Source: Ochrobactrum sp. Q0168
GTDB taxonomy: Bacteria > Pseudomonadota > Alphaproteobacteria > Rhizobiales > Rhizobiaceae
Length of the DNA stretch: 64,000 nucleotides
Assembly (NCBI RefSeq): GCF_016427605.1
Contig: NZ_JAELXQ010000002.1
Coordinates: forward strand, 744,001 to 808,000
Direction: 5' to 3'
Part shown: piece after piece, positions 10,063 to 18,953 of the stretch
Layout of the letters: every line of letters starts with the position of its first letter
Numbering within the stretch: the stretch's first letter is position 1
Position numbers and translations under genes: made by a program
The notes under the pieces: model-generated
Told to the model about the DNA's origin: nothing
Seen by the model: only the letters and a program-made list of their open reading frames with translations
Database searches by the model: none

Positions 10063-11700
10063 ATGAACTATGACTATATCATCGTTGGCGGCGGGCCTGC
10101 CGGTTGTGTTCTCGCCAATCGATTGAGCGAAGATGCGTCCGCAAAAGTGTTGCTGCTGGAGGCTGGTGGCAGCGACTGGAATCCGCTGTTCCATATGCCC
10201 GCGGGCTTTGCCAAAATGACAAAGGGCGTGGCCAGCTGGGGGTGGGAAACAGTTCCGCAGAAGCATATGAAGAACCGCGTGCTGCGCTATACGCAGGCGA
10301 AGGTCATCGGCGGCGGGTCCAGCATCAATGCGCAGATCTATACGCGGGGCAATGCGGCTGATTACGATCTATGGGCCGATGAAGACAGCTGTACCGGCTG
10401 GGATTATCGCAGTGTGCTGCCCTATTTCAAACGCGCCGAGGACAATCAGCGTTTCAACGATGATTATCATTCCTATGGCGGGCCATTGGGCGTTTCCATG
10501 CCGTCCGCGCCGCTGCCGATCTGCGATGCCTATATCCGCGCCGGGCAGGAATTGGGCATACCCTATAATCCGGATTTCAACGGGCGCGAACAGGCGGGCG
10601 TCGGTTTCTACCAGCTCACCCAGCGCAACCGCCGCCGGTCTTCCGCCTCGCTTGCTTATCTCGCATCGATCAAGGGACGGCGAAACCTGACGGTCAGGAT
10701 CAATGCGCCAGTCCGAAACATCGTGCTGGAAAAGACGCGCGCCACGGGCGCGGCCCTGATGAGCGGCGAGGTGCTCCGCGCATCGCGGGAAGTCATCGTT
10801 TCATCGGGTGCGATCGGCTCGCCGAAGCTTCTGCTGCAATCGGGGATCGGTCCGGCTGATCATCTGAAACAGGTCGGCGTTGCTGTAAAACACGATCTGC
10901 CCGGCGTCGGCGAAAACATGCAGGATCATCTCGATCTGTTTGTGATTGCCGAATGCACGGGCGATCACACCTATGACGGCGTGGCAAAGCTGCACCGAAC
11001 GCTTGGCGCGGGGCTGCAATATATGCTGCTGCGCTCCGGCCCGGTGGCGTCGAGCCTGTTTGAAACGGGCGGTTTCTGGTATGCCGACCCGGAGGCCCGG
11101 TCGCCGGACATCCAGTTCCATCTGGGGCTTGGTTCCGGCATTGAAGCTGGTGTCGAGAAGCTGAAGAATGCGGGCGTGACGCTCAATTCCGCCTATCTGC
11201 ATCCGCGCTCGCGTGGCACCGTTCGGCTGGCATCCAGCGACCCGGCTGCGGCTCCGCTGATCGACCCCAATTACTGGAGCGATCCGCACGATCTGAAAAT
11301 GTCATTGGAAGGGCTGAAGATCGCGCGCGAAATCATGCAGCAGGACGCCTTGAAACCCTATGTCATGGCCGAACGGCTACCGGGGCCGAAAGTGGTCACG
11401 GACGATGATCTGTTCGATTATGCCTGCGCCAATGCCAAGACCGATCACCATCCGGTCGGCACTTGCAAGATGGGCACGGATGCGTCCGCCGTGGTTGATC
11501 TGGAACTCAGGGTGCGCGGTCTGGAGGGCTTGCGGGTGTGCGACAGCTCGATCATGCCGCGCGTGCCATCCTGCAACACCAATGCGCCGACAATCATGGT
11601 CGGCGAAAAGGGGTCGGACATCATTCGCGGGCGCGATCCGCTGCCGCCGACTGTTTTCTCTTGGGAGAAAAACGAACAGAAGCCGCGCGCGAGGGCTTAA
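10063..11700 (+). CDS. GMC-family FAD oxidoreductase (second copy, choline/alcohol dehydrogenase-like)
   Basis: A 545-residue GMC flavoprotein of a different branch from the copy at 7797. It opens with YDYIIVGGGPAGCVLANRLS, has AKVIGGGSSINAQIY (the first GMC signature region) and SSGAIGSPKLLLQSGIGP (the second GMC signature). The C-terminus has DHHPVGTCKMG and NTNAPTIMVGEK with the catalytic His and Asn. It resembles AlkJ/BetA-type alcohol dehydrogenases. It closes the operon 11 bases after the SDR gene. Its TAA overlaps the stop codon of the convergent GFA gene, leaving no intergenic terminator. Confidence 0.92.
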   Translation: MNYDYIIVGGGPAGCVLANRLSEDASAKVLLLEAGGSDWNPLFHMPAGFAKMTKGVASWGWETVPQKHMKNRVLRYTQAKVIGGGSSINAQIYTRGNAADYDLWADEDSCTGWDYRSVLPYFKRAEDNQRFNDDYHSYGGPLGVSMPSAPLPICDAYIRAGQELGIPYNPDFNGREQAGVGFYQLTQRNRRRSSASLAYLASIKGRRNLTVRINAPVRNIVLEKTRATGAALMSGEVLRASREVIVSSGAIGSPKLLLQSGIGPADHLKQVGVAVKHDLPGVGENMQDHLDLFVIAECTGDHTYDGVAKLHRTLGAGLQYMLLRSGPVASSLFETGGFWYADPEARSPDIQFHLGLGSGIEAGVEKLKNAGVTLNSAYLHPRSRGTVRLASSDPAAAPLIDPNYWSDPHDLKMSLEGLKIAREIMQQDALKPYVMAERLPGPKVVTDDDLFDYACANAKTDHHPVGTCKMGTDASAVVDLELRVRGLEGLRVCDSSIMPRVPSCNTNAPTIMVGEKGSDIIRGRDPLPPTVFSWEKNEQKPRARA

Positions 11701-12137
11701 TCTGCTCCGTCAGCCGGTTCAAAGCGCAGATAGCCCACGACATCTGAACCCTTGCGGTTCGGATTGTCGGAGGGGTGATTGACGCCATCATTGACGGGAA
11801 TGACCTTGAAATCAAACGGCGAGACACCTTCCAGACAAGCTGCATTCACGCCGAACTGGTGTGGATTGGAGCGGCGCTGGTGGTGGGTATAGATCCCGCA
11901 TCTGGAGCAGAAGTAGTGCTTCGCGATACCTGTGTTGAAAGTGTAGAGCGTGAGCGCATCTTCACCTTGCAGAATTTCCAACCCGCCTACCTCCGCTGAT
12001 ACAGCGACCGCTCCGCGCATCCGGCAATAGGAGCAGGTGCAGCGACGCGCGCTGTGCAGGCCATTGGACAGTTTGACGCGAAAACGCACCGCTCCGCAGT
12101 GGCAGGCGCCATTGGCTTCCGTGATGTCGGGATTCAT
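11697..12137 (-). CDS. GFA (glutathione-dependent formaldehyde-activating)-like protein
   Basis: A 146-residue zinc-binding protein of the GFA/CENP-V fold. Cysteine clusters are visible at GACHCGAVRF, CTCSYCRMRG and FCSRCGIYTHH, the usual ligands of two zinc sites. Despite the family name most members have no proven formaldehyde activity, so a general glutathione- or zinc-related role is the safe statement. It converges on the second GMC gene with stop codons overlapping at 11697-11700, and looks independent of that operon. Confidence 0.88.
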   Translation of the reverse strand: MNPDITEANGACHCGAVRFRVKLSNGLHSARRCTCSYCRMRGAVAVSAEVGGLEILQGEDALTLYTFNTGIAKHYFCSRCGIYTHHQRRSNPHQFGVNAACLEGVSPFDFKVIPVNDGVNHPSDNPNRKGSDVVGYLRFEPADGAD

Positions 12138-12244
12138 TTTTCACTCCATTCTGCTTCCTCGGACGTTATTTTCTTTTCTGCCAGTTTACCACCAGCAAAA
12201 ACCGATTAAGTTCGTTGCCGGATATGCTTCAGGGAGGGAGCGGC

Positions 12245-13009
12245 ATGAGCGAATTCGCAGTCATCACCGGCGGCAGCACAGGGATCGGCAGGCATCTGGT
12301 CACAGCCTTGGCCGATGCGGGCTATGCGGTTGCTTTCAGTTACAAGGACGATGATGAAGCAGCCCAGTCGCTGGTTGACGCAATCGAAGCGAGCGGCGGT
12401 CAGGCGCTTGGACTTGTCTGCGATGTCGGCGTGGGGGCGGATGTCGATGCCTTCTTCGATGAAGCATGCAGCTGGTTCGGCGATGCGCCTGACGTGCTCG
12501 TCAACAATGCCGGTATCCAGACATGGGGATCACTGCTGGAGCTGGGCGAAGACGAGTGGGACGATGTCATTCGCACCAATTTGAAGGGATGCTTCCTCAA
12601 CACGCAGGCGGCGGCCAAACGCATGGTGGATGCCGACAAGGGCGGCGCGATCATCAATATCGGTTCGGGCTGCAACAAACTGGCTTTCCCGAAGCTCGTT
12701 TCCTACACGGCCTCCAAGGGCGGCATCGAACAGTTCACCAAGGTTTCGGCGGTGGAGCTTGGACCGCATGGCATTCGCGTGAATTGTGTGGCGCCCGGCG
12801 CAATCCTCAATGAGCGCACGGCACTGGAACAGCCGGATTATGAGGGCACCTGGGCCGCGATCACGCCATTGCGGCGGGTGGGGAGCGTCGATGATCTGTC
12901 CGGTCCGGTGCTTTTCTTTGCGTCCGAGGCGGCGCGTTTCGTGACGGGCCAGACGCTCTGGGTCGATGGCGGCGTCTTCTCGCAGGCGAACTGGCCTTAT
13001 GACAGGTGA
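12245..13009 (+). CDS. SDR-family oxidoreductase (glucose 1-dehydrogenase-like)
   Basis: ATG 12245 is preceded by a strong GGGAGGGAG and gives a 254-residue classical SDR. The coenzyme motif TGGSTGIGRHL is at residues 8-18, NNAG near 87, and the catalytic YTASKGG near 157. The C-terminal RFVTGQTLWVDGGVFSQ is the usual end of the fold. Its substrate is not evident. It stands alone between the GFA gene and the tRNA, with no copy of the upstream LacI operator in front, so there is no sign that it belongs to the catabolic regulon. Confidence 0.88.
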   Translation: MSEFAVITGGSTGIGRHLVTALADAGYAVAFSYKDDDEAAQSLVDAIEASGGQALGLVCDVGVGADVDAFFDEACSWFGDAPDVLVNNAGIQTWGSLLELGEDEWDDVIRTNLKGCFLNTQAAAKRMVDADKGGAIINIGSGCNKLAFPKLVSYTASKGGIEQFTKVSAVELGPHGIRVNCVAPGAILNERTALEQPDYEGTWAAITPLRRVGSVDDLSGPVLFFASEAARFVTGQTLWVDGGVFSQANWPYDR

Positions 13010-13017
13010 TTTTTAAG

Positions 13018-13094
13018 TGGTGATCCCGACTGGATTCGAACCAGTGGCCTACAGATTAGGAATCTGTCGCTCTATCCTACTGAGCTACGGGACC
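13018..13094 (-). tRNA. tRNA-Arg (anticodon CCT)
   Basis: The minus strand folds as a standard cloverleaf. The acceptor stem GGTCCCG pairs with CGGGATC, followed by discriminator A and an encoded CCA (13018-13020). The anticodon stem CAGAT/ATCTG encloses loop TCCTAA with anticodon CCT at 13058-13060, reading AGG codons. The T arm CTGGTTCGAATCCAG is canonical. It lies eight bases from the stop of the convergent SDR gene and its 5' end abuts a dispersed repeat. Confidence 0.95.
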
Positions 13095-13101
13095 GACCGT
13101 T

Positions 13102-13206
13102 AAAGCATTTCCAGCAAAAGTGCGTAGCGGTTTTGCGTAGGACAATGCTTAGAAACAAATAGATAGAGCGGTTCCACAATTCCATCTAAACCGGAACCGC
13201 TCTAGA
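13102..13206 (+). repeat. Dispersed palindromic repeat, copy A (RIME/Bru-RS-like)
   Basis: About 105 bases starting near AGCATTTCCAGCAAAAGTGC and ending with an inverted pair GAGCGGTTCC/GGAACCGCTC. Two further copies lie at 18847-18953 (opposite orientation) and 52210-52314, and most of the element is the same in all three. Length and palindromic character recall the Brucella Bru-RS elements and rhizobial RIME elements; the family name is from memory. It lies immediately upstream of the tRNA-Arg gene. Confidence 0.85.
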
Positions 13207-13327
13207 GCATCCGCTTTTGCCAGCGATGCCAGCATGTTCGGATGTTTTCGACACATACTGGGTTTCACGGCGGTAGCCAACCCCGCAAAAAGCGGGGCAG
13301 GCGGATTTTCTCAAGTTTAACGTGGTG

Positions 13328-14491
13328 TCAGGCGGCAAGCGCCGTTTCGGCCACCGCCACGAAATAGCTGACGCCATAGGGAATGGCGTCATCGTTGAAG
13401 TCATAGGCCGGGTGATGCAGGCCCGGCGTATCGCCATTGCCGATGAAGATATAGGCGCCGGGGCGGGCCTCCAGCATGTAGGAAAAATCTTCCGCCGCCA
13501 TCATCGGTTCAACATTGGCGTTGACCTTGCCTTCGCCTGCAACGCCGGTGGCAATGCGCTCGGCAAATTCCGTCTGCGCCTCGTGATTGAAGGTGACGGG
13601 ATAGTTGTTCTTGTAGCGCACGGTGATTTCTGCGCCCGTGGCGGCGGCGATGCCGGCGGCCACTTCACGGATGCGGCGTTCAGCGAAGGCGCGGGTTTCC
13701 TTTTGCAACGTGCGGACGGTGCCCGATAGCGTGGCCTTTTCCGGAATCACATTGTAGGCCTCGCCCGCGATGAATTTCGTGACCGAAATGACGAGCGAAT
13801 CCAGCGGATCGGTATTGCGCGAGACGATGCCCTGCAAGGCGATCATCAGCTGCGAACCGGCAAGGATCGGATCGATGGTGCGGTGCGGCTGCGCTGCGTG
13901 CCCGCCGCGACCGCTGACGAAGAGATCGAATTCGTCGGTCGCCGCCATGATCGGGCCCTTGCACATGGCAAACTGACCCACGGGCAAACCTGGCATATTA
14001 TGCACGCCATAGACCTCCGAAATGCCGTAGCGATCCATGACCCCGTCTTCGACCATGGCAAGGCCGCCCGCGCCGCCTTCTTCGGCGGGCTGGAACAGCA
14101 GCGCGACCGAGCCGCGGAAATTGCGGGTCTCGCTCAGATATTGCGCAGCGCCCAGCAGCATGGACGTGTGCCCGTCATGGCCGCAGGAATGCGCCTTGCC
14201 GGGATTGCGCGAGGCCCATTCGACGCCGCTGGTTTCGGTGATTGGTAGCGCGTCCATATCGGCACGCAGACCGATGGCCGGGCCGTCGCCGTGTCGGCCC
14301 TTGATGATGCCGACCACGCCGGAACGGCCGACGCCGGTTTCCACATGGTCGCAGCCGAAAGCTTTCAGCTTTTCGGCGACGAAATTGGCGGTGTCGTGCA
14401 CGTCGTAGAGCAGTTCGGGATTCTGGTGAAGCTGGCGACGCCAACCGGCGATTTCCGCCTGCGTTTCTACGGCACGATTAAGCACTGGCAT
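13328..14491 (-). CDS. M20-family amidohydrolase (hippurate hydrolase/N-acyl-amino-acid deacylase-like)
   Basis: A 387-residue metallopeptidase starting at ATG 14491; the frame stays open upstream but that part overlaps the divergent carboxypeptidase gene and shows no conserved sequence. Metal-ligand motifs are visible: GLRADMDALPI, SCGHDGHTSMLLGA, FQPAEEGGAGG and the C-terminal EDFSYMLEARPG. A lid-domain segment SGRGGHAAQPH is also typical. It should hydrolyse an N-acyl amino acid or similar amide in the cytoplasm. Between its end and copy A is a small GC hairpin (13282-13298) without a U-tract. Confidence 0.92.
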   Translation of the reverse strand: MPVLNRAVETQAEIAGWRRQLHQNPELLYDVHDTANFVAEKLKAFGCDHVETGVGRSGVVGIIKGRHGDGPAIGLRADMDALPITETSGVEWASRNPGKAHSCGHDGHTSMLLGAAQYLSETRNFRGSVALLFQPAEEGGAGGLAMVEDGVMDRYGISEVYGVHNMPGLPVGQFAMCKGPIMAATDEFDLFVSGRGGHAAQPHRTIDPILAGSQLMIALQGIVSRNTDPLDSLVISVTKFIAGEAYNVIPEKATLSGTVRTLQKETRAFAERRIREVAAGIAAATGAEITVRYKNNYPVTFNHEAQTEFAERIATGVAGEGKVNANVEPMMAAEDFSYMLEARPGAYIFIGNGDTPGLHHPAYDFNDDAIPYGVSYFVAVAETALAA

Positions 14492-14753
14492 TTCGGAGAG
14501 GCTCCCGTATGGGTCGGTATGGGCATGGGTAACAGGTGTGATTTGAAGGAAACAGGATATGACGTTTCGGTGAAATCCGGCAATCCCTGTTTGCCTTTTC
14601 CTCGCCACATGGCATAGATAAGAGCAACGCAAATCCTCCATATATGACCGAACGTGTCGTGTGTCGCCCTGATGGCGATTTGGAACCATTGAATTGAACC
14701 GTGCAAACGGAGACCCGCAGAAATTGTGGGCCATTATTGATTGGAACTGCGCA

Positions 14754-15869
14754 ATGTTGTCGAAGTCGTTGAAAATCCTGGTTGCTGCCGCAGCAATGGC
14801 TGGCACGGCGATGGGAGCGGCGCTGGCCAATCCGTCAATTGCTGTCGATGTGGCAACCGGCAAGGTTTATGCCCAAAAGGACGCGTTCCAGCGCTGGTAT
14901 CCGGCTTCGCTCACCAAGCTGATGACGACCTATGTTACGTTTCGCGCGCTCCAGTCCGGTCGCATGACGCTTGAATCGCCGGTACCGATGACGGTTCGCG
15001 CCGCCAAGGAACCGCCGAGCAAGATGGGCTATAAGCCGGGTTCCGTGATGACGCTCGATACCGCGCTGAAGATCATGCTCGTCAAATCCGCCAACGACGT
15101 GGCCGTTGCCGTCGGCGAGGCAGTCGGTGGCAGTGAAGCTGGCTTCGTACAGCTCATGAATGCGGAAGCGCAGCGTCTCGGCATGGTCGGATCTCATTTC
15201 GCCAATCCGAACGGCCTGCATGATCCGAACAACTATACGACGGCGCGTGATCTGGCGGTTCTCGCCGTTCAGATCCGCCGCGAATTCCCGCAATATGCGC
15301 ATTATTTCGCGACCGAGGCCATCGATCCGGGCGCGGGCAAGAAGGTTCAGGCCAACTACAATATCCTGCTGGGCCGTTATGACGGCGCCGACGGCATGAA
15401 GACCGGTTTCGTCTGTGCTTCCGGCTTCAACCTGGCCGGTTCCGCCACGCGTAACGGTCGCACCGTGCTTGCCATCGTGCTTGGCGCGGATCGTCAGGAA
15501 ACGCGTGCGGTGCAGGCGGCGCAGCTGATGACGGATGCTTTCCGGGACAACACGTCCGGCGGTGCAACGCTTGCCACGCTGCGGCCAACCGCAGGCGGCA
15601 ATCTCAATGAGGCTGTCGATATGCGCAAGGCGATTTGCAGCCAGCAGGCCATGGCTGACCGTTGGGACGGGCGCGATGTCGAAGGCAAGCTGAAGATCAA
15701 CTCGCCCTATATTCACGCCATGGATCACGATCCGGTTGCCGTGCAGGTTGGACTTGTGTCCGAACCGGGCCCTGTTACCAAGCCGAGCCAGTTGCACATC
15801 TCGCAAGTGCCCGTGCCGATGCCGCGCCCGCAGCGCGCGGTGGGCGTAAAAACAACCGCGATCAACTGA
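14754..15869 (+). CDS. D-alanyl-D-alanine carboxypeptidase (penicillin-binding protein, S11 family)
   Basis: ATG 14754 gives 371 residues with a clean signal peptide (LKILVAAAAMAGTAMG, cleavage near ALA-NPS). Earlier in-frame TTG/GTG codons would put a polar stretch before it. The three active-site motifs are present: SLTK (SxxK, near residue 52), SAND (SxN, near 112) and KTGF (KTG, near 218). The enzyme trims the terminal D-Ala from peptidoglycan pentapeptides in the periplasm. At 371 residues it is only slightly shorter than typical DacA/DacC-type enzymes, and the C-terminal amphipathic anchor is not obvious. Confidence 0.92.
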   Translation: MLSKSLKILVAAAAMAGTAMGAALANPSIAVDVATGKVYAQKDAFQRWYPASLTKLMTTYVTFRALQSGRMTLESPVPMTVRAAKEPPSKMGYKPGSVMTLDTALKIMLVKSANDVAVAVGEAVGGSEAGFVQLMNAEAQRLGMVGSHFANPNGLHDPNNYTTARDLAVLAVQIRREFPQYAHYFATEAIDPGAGKKVQANYNILLGRYDGADGMKTGFVCASGFNLAGSATRNGRTVLAIVLGADRQETRAVQAAQLMTDAFRDNTSGGATLATLRPTAGGNLNEAVDMRKAICSQQAMADRWDGRDVEGKLKINSPYIHAMDHDPVAVQVGLVSEPGPVTKPSQLHISQVPVPMPRPQRAVGVKTTAIN

Positions 15870-15953
15870 TCCTCCACGGCGTCGGGCCGGTGTTGTCGGC
15901 CCGATCTGTCGCGTTCTTAAAGTGTCGCGCCCTCAAAGTTTGAAGTGTTTGCC

Positions 15954-17141
15954 ATGCCAAATCCTATTCCCGTCTCCGTGCTGACCGGCTTTCTGGGCTC
16001 GGGCAAGACGACACTGCTCAACCGGCTTCTGAAAGACCCGGCCTTGAGCGATACCGCCGTGATCATCAATGAATTTGGCGAAGTGGGCATCGATCACCTG
16101 CTGGTCGAACAGGCCAGCGAAGGTGTTATCGAGTTGTCCGACGGCTGCCTCTGCTGCACCGTGCGCGGCGAACTGGTGGATACGCTGGCCGATTTGATCG
16201 ACCGCCTGCAGACCGGGCGTATCAAGGCGCTGAAGCGGGTCATCATCGAAACCACCGGCCTTGCGGATCCTGCGCCGGTTCTGCATTCGATCATGGGGCA
16301 TCCTGTGCTGATGCAGGCCTTCCGGCTCGATGGCGTACTGACGACTGTCGATGCCGTGAACGGCATGGCCACGCTCGACAATCACGAGGAAGCCGTCAAG
16401 CAGGCGGCGATGGCCGACCGCATCATTCTGACAAAGTCGGATTTGCCGGAAGCGCAAGCGGGCTTGCAGGCGCTGAAAGCGCGGTTGCGGGCGCTCAATC
16501 CGGGTGCCGAAATTCTTACGGCAGGCGATGAGCGCACCGGTTATGCGGCTTTGTTCGAATGCGGATTATACAATCCCGAGACCAAGACGGCGGACGTGCA
16601 GCGCTGGCTCAAGGCGGAAGCCTATGAGCATAATGACCATCATCATCATCACGACCATGCGCATCATCATGATCACGGGCACGACCATGACCATGTTTGC
16701 GGCCCCGATTGCGGTCACGACCGTCATCATGGGCATCATCATGCGCATCATCACCATCATGACGATGCCATCCGCTCGTTTTCACTGCGGCACGATGCGC
16801 CTATTCCGCTTTCGACCTTCGAGATGTTCCTCGACCTGTTGCGCTCGACCCATGGCGAGAAGCTGCTGCGCGTCAAAGGCATCGTACAGATCGCCGAAGA
16901 CCCAGAACGTCCGGTGGTGATCCACGGCGTGCAGAAAATCTTCCATCCGCCAGCGCGTCTGCCGCAATGGCCGCAGGGTGAGAAGCAGACGCTTCTGGTG
17001 ATGATCGTCAAGGATCTGCCGGAAAGCTATGTGCGGGAATTGTTCGACGCGTTTCTGGGCCGTCCCAGCCTCGATCGGCCAGATCGCGCGGCCCTGATGG
17101 AAAACCCGCTGGCAATTCCGGGCTTTTCACCGAAGCATTGA
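15954..17141 (+). CDS. CobW/COG0523-family GTPase with His-rich linker (putative zinc chaperone)
   Basis: A 395-residue G3E-family GTPase. Walker A GFLGSGKTT is at residues 12-20, the metal-binding CLCC motif at 65-68, and the GTP-specificity TKSD near 163. An unusually long His/Asp-rich linker covers about residues 224-270, with dozens of histidines plus CGPDCGHD, and then a CobW C-terminal domain. Members deliver metal to target enzymes; a His-rich linker favours zinc, although cobalt is possible because cobST lie about 7 kb away. I found no palindromic Zur-type box upstream. A GC hairpin without U-tract (about 15885-15903) separates it from the carboxypeptidase gene. Confidence 0.9.
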   Translation: MPNPIPVSVLTGFLGSGKTTLLNRLLKDPALSDTAVIINEFGEVGIDHLLVEQASEGVIELSDGCLCCTVRGELVDTLADLIDRLQTGRIKALKRVIIETTGLADPAPVLHSIMGHPVLMQAFRLDGVLTTVDAVNGMATLDNHEEAVKQAAMADRIILTKSDLPEAQAGLQALKARLRALNPGAEILTAGDERTGYAALFECGLYNPETKTADVQRWLKAEAYEHNDHHHHHDHAHHHDHGHDHDHVCGPDCGHDRHHGHHHAHHHHHDDAIRSFSLRHDAPIPLSTFEMFLDLLRSTHGEKLLRVKGIVQIAEDPERPVVIHGVQKIFHPPARLPQWPQGEKQTLLVMIVKDLPESYVRELFDAFLGRPSLDRPDRAALMENPLAIPGFSPKH

Positions 17142-17144
17142 ATC

Positions 17145-17405
17145 TTATTTTTTCTGGATCAGGAAACGCTGCACGGTTTCATTGCGCTCATGTTCAATGA
17201 GCGCATGGCCTTCCTGGGCGCAGAAATGCGGCAGGTCGATACCGGAAAGCGGGTCGGTCGCCTCGACCCAAAGCTGCGCGCCGCTTGGCATTTTTTCCAG
17301 ACGATGACGGGTTTTTAAAACCGGAAGGGGGCATTTCAGCCCCCTCAGGTCATAAACGGGAATGCGCGGCTCGGCAGAGGTCAGTTGCCGACGATCTTCC
17401 ACCAT
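17145..17405 (-). CDS. TusA-family sulfurtransferase-like protein
   Basis: An 86-residue protein of the TusA/SirA/YedF family. The signature YDLRGLKCPLPVLKTR, with the conserved cysteine that carries persulfide sulfur, lies near residues 18-33, followed by a short alpha/beta sandwich (ATDPLSGIDLPHF). Its start overlaps the 3' end of the L,D-transpeptidase gene by 25 bases, so it is probably co-translated with it, although no functional link is evident. Convergent with the CobW gene three bases away. Confidence 0.88.
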   Translation of the reverse strand: MVEDRRQLTSAEPRIPVYDLRGLKCPLPVLKTRHRLEKMPSGAQLWVEATDPLSGIDLPHFCAQEGHALIEHERNETVQRFLIQKK

Positions 17406-18640
17406 GGCTTTTTCGCTTCCGGTGCAGCTGCGGGCGCAGGCTGATCGATATTCTGTGCAATCGTGCTGCCCGTCGTAACCGGCGAAACCTCGGCAGGCAT
17501 TGCCGGGGACTGGGCAGCGCTTTGGGCCGGATTCTGCTGCGGCATCGGCACAGAAGCCGTGACCGGAGCAGCTGCTGGAGCCGTGACCGGTGCCGCAACG
17601 GGCGCGGTTGCGGCAATTGCAGTCGCCGGCTGTGCAAGTGCGGGCGTTGCTGGACGGATATCCGGCGCGCCAGCCTTTTCAGCCGATGACGGTGTGAGCG
17701 AAGGCGGTTCGCGGGTTACCTTCTCGCCGCGGGCGCGGGCAGCGCTCCATGCCGAAACGAGCTTGGCTTCGGTCAGGCCCTGGATCGACGGAGCAGGGGC
17801 CTTCTGCGAAGCGCTGAAGGCGCTCTGGAAGGTCTTTTCATAAGATGCATAGGCCGTCGACATCGCATCGGTGTTGGCCGATGGCGGGCAGGCGTCTGTT
17901 GCCGAGAGCGGTTTTCCGTCCGGCGAAGCGACGTTGAACACGTAACGCTTCTCGCAAACATCAACCTTCGGCGGAACCTTGGTCACTTCGAAAGCGTCAT
18001 AACCCTGCTTCAGCATTTTCCAGAAGCCGTAATTCGGGTCGCTCTTATAGCGCGCCATATTGGCGTTCGTCATGCGGAACGGGAAAGCCTGAATCTGGAA
18101 GTCGCGCTGGCCGCCCTTGAAGGCGTCGCGTCCGAAGGCGTAGATTTCAGAAACGCTCTCATCGGTCATCGAATAGCAGCCCGACGACGAGCATGCGCCA
18201 TGCACCATCAGGTTCTGGCCCGTGCGCCCGTTGGCTCGGTCATAAGCGTTGGGGAAACCGATGTTGAAGGCGAGATAATAATTGGATTTCGGGTTCATCT
18301 GCGTCGGATGGACGGTGTAGAAACCTTCCGGCGCCTGACGGTCACCCTCAATATATTTCGGTCCGAGCTTGCCCGACCATTTGCAGATTTCATAAGAGGC
18401 AATCTGGTCGTACTTGCCGTTATTCTTCTGCTTCCAAACTTCGAGAACGCCTTCTTCCTTGAAGATTCTGACCAGAATTGGCGAGGTGCGGGTCATGCCC
18501 TTCGCCTTCATCTTGGTGACGATCTTCTCGGGAAGCGGCTTTTCAGCGCGCAAGCTCAGGTCGGATACGGACGAGCCTTGACACCCCGCGAGAAGCGCGG
18601 TTGCCATGACGGTTCCAAGTATTGCGGTTCTGATCTTCAT
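17381..18640 (-). CDS. L,D-transpeptidase (YkuD domain) lipoprotein
   Basis: A 419-residue exported protein. A lipoprotein signal ends in LLAGC with C20 as the lipidation site. The YkuD catalytic domain covers roughly residues 40-200 with the active-site HGACSSSGCYSM, including the nucleophilic cysteine. The last 120 residues are Ala/Pro-rich and low complexity, suggesting a flexible periplasmic tether. The enzyme should cross-link peptidoglycan or attach outer-membrane proteins to it, as L,D-transpeptidases do in Brucellaceae. Followed by the overlapping TusA-like gene. Confidence 0.9.
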   Translation of the reverse strand: MKIRTAILGTVMATALLAGCQGSSVSDLSLRAEKPLPEKIVTKMKAKGMTRTSPILVRIFKEEGVLEVWKQKNNGKYDQIASYEICKWSGKLGPKYIEGDRQAPEGFYTVHPTQMNPKSNYYLAFNIGFPNAYDRANGRTGQNLMVHGACSSSGCYSMTDESVSEIYAFGRDAFKGGQRDFQIQAFPFRMTNANMARYKSDPNYGFWKMLKQGYDAFEVTKVPPKVDVCEKRYVFNVASPDGKPLSATDACPPSANTDAMSTAYASYEKTFQSAFSASQKAPAPSIQGLTEAKLVSAWSAARARGEKVTREPPSLTPSSAEKAGAPDIRPATPALAQPATAIAATAPVAAPVTAPAAAPVTASVPMPQQNPAQSAAQSPAMPAEVSPVTTGSTIAQNIDQPAPAAAPEAKKPWWKIVGN

Positions 18641-18846
18641 ATCGCATCGAGTCTGTTAGAACGGTGCAAGAGACGATTTCCTGCAAGGGTGATTTTGACA
18701 ACCAAACCTTACGGTATCGTTTACAAATCCTTGCCTGGATATCTAAAAATTAACGCGACGGCAATATGGCGGAAATGACGTGAAGATGCAAATCCGGGTT
18801 GTGAAGAACATCCCGGATGAAAAATGGTAAAAAAGACAGGGTTTTT
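18641..18846. other. Intergenic region upstream of the L,D-transpeptidase gene
   Basis: With the repeat at 18847-18953 this makes a gap of about 306 bases. It should hold the transpeptidase promoter on the minus strand, but no convincing box pair is visible. An inverted pair ATCCGGG/CCCGGAT lies at 18792-18818. No coding frame or RNA gene was recognised. Confidence 0.5.
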
Positions 18847-18953
18847 AGAGCGGTTCCGGTTAAAACGGAATCGTGGAACCGCTCTATCTATTAGCTATTA
18901 CGCATTATCCGACGCAAAACCGCTACGCACTTTTGCTGGAAATGCTCTAGAGA
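18847..18953 (-). repeat. Dispersed palindromic repeat, copy B (RIME/Bru-RS-like)
   Basis: Reverse-oriented copy of the element at 13102-13206 and 52210-52314. On the minus strand it begins CTCTAGAGCATTTCCAGC and ends in GGAACCGCTCT. The accA stop codon TAG (18947-18949) is formed by the first bases of the element, so the repeat starts exactly at the end of the gene. Confidence 0.85.

Noticed and set aside
14492-14863. N-terminal extension of the M20 amidohydrolase upstream of ATG 14491
   Set aside because: The extra residues are not typical of the family and overlap the signal-peptide region of the divergent carboxypeptidase gene.
16620-16765. The His-codon-rich tract as a DNA repeat array
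   Set aside because: The CAT/CAC-rich stretch is coding sequence for the His-rich linker of the CobW protein and stays in frame, so it is not an independent repeat.
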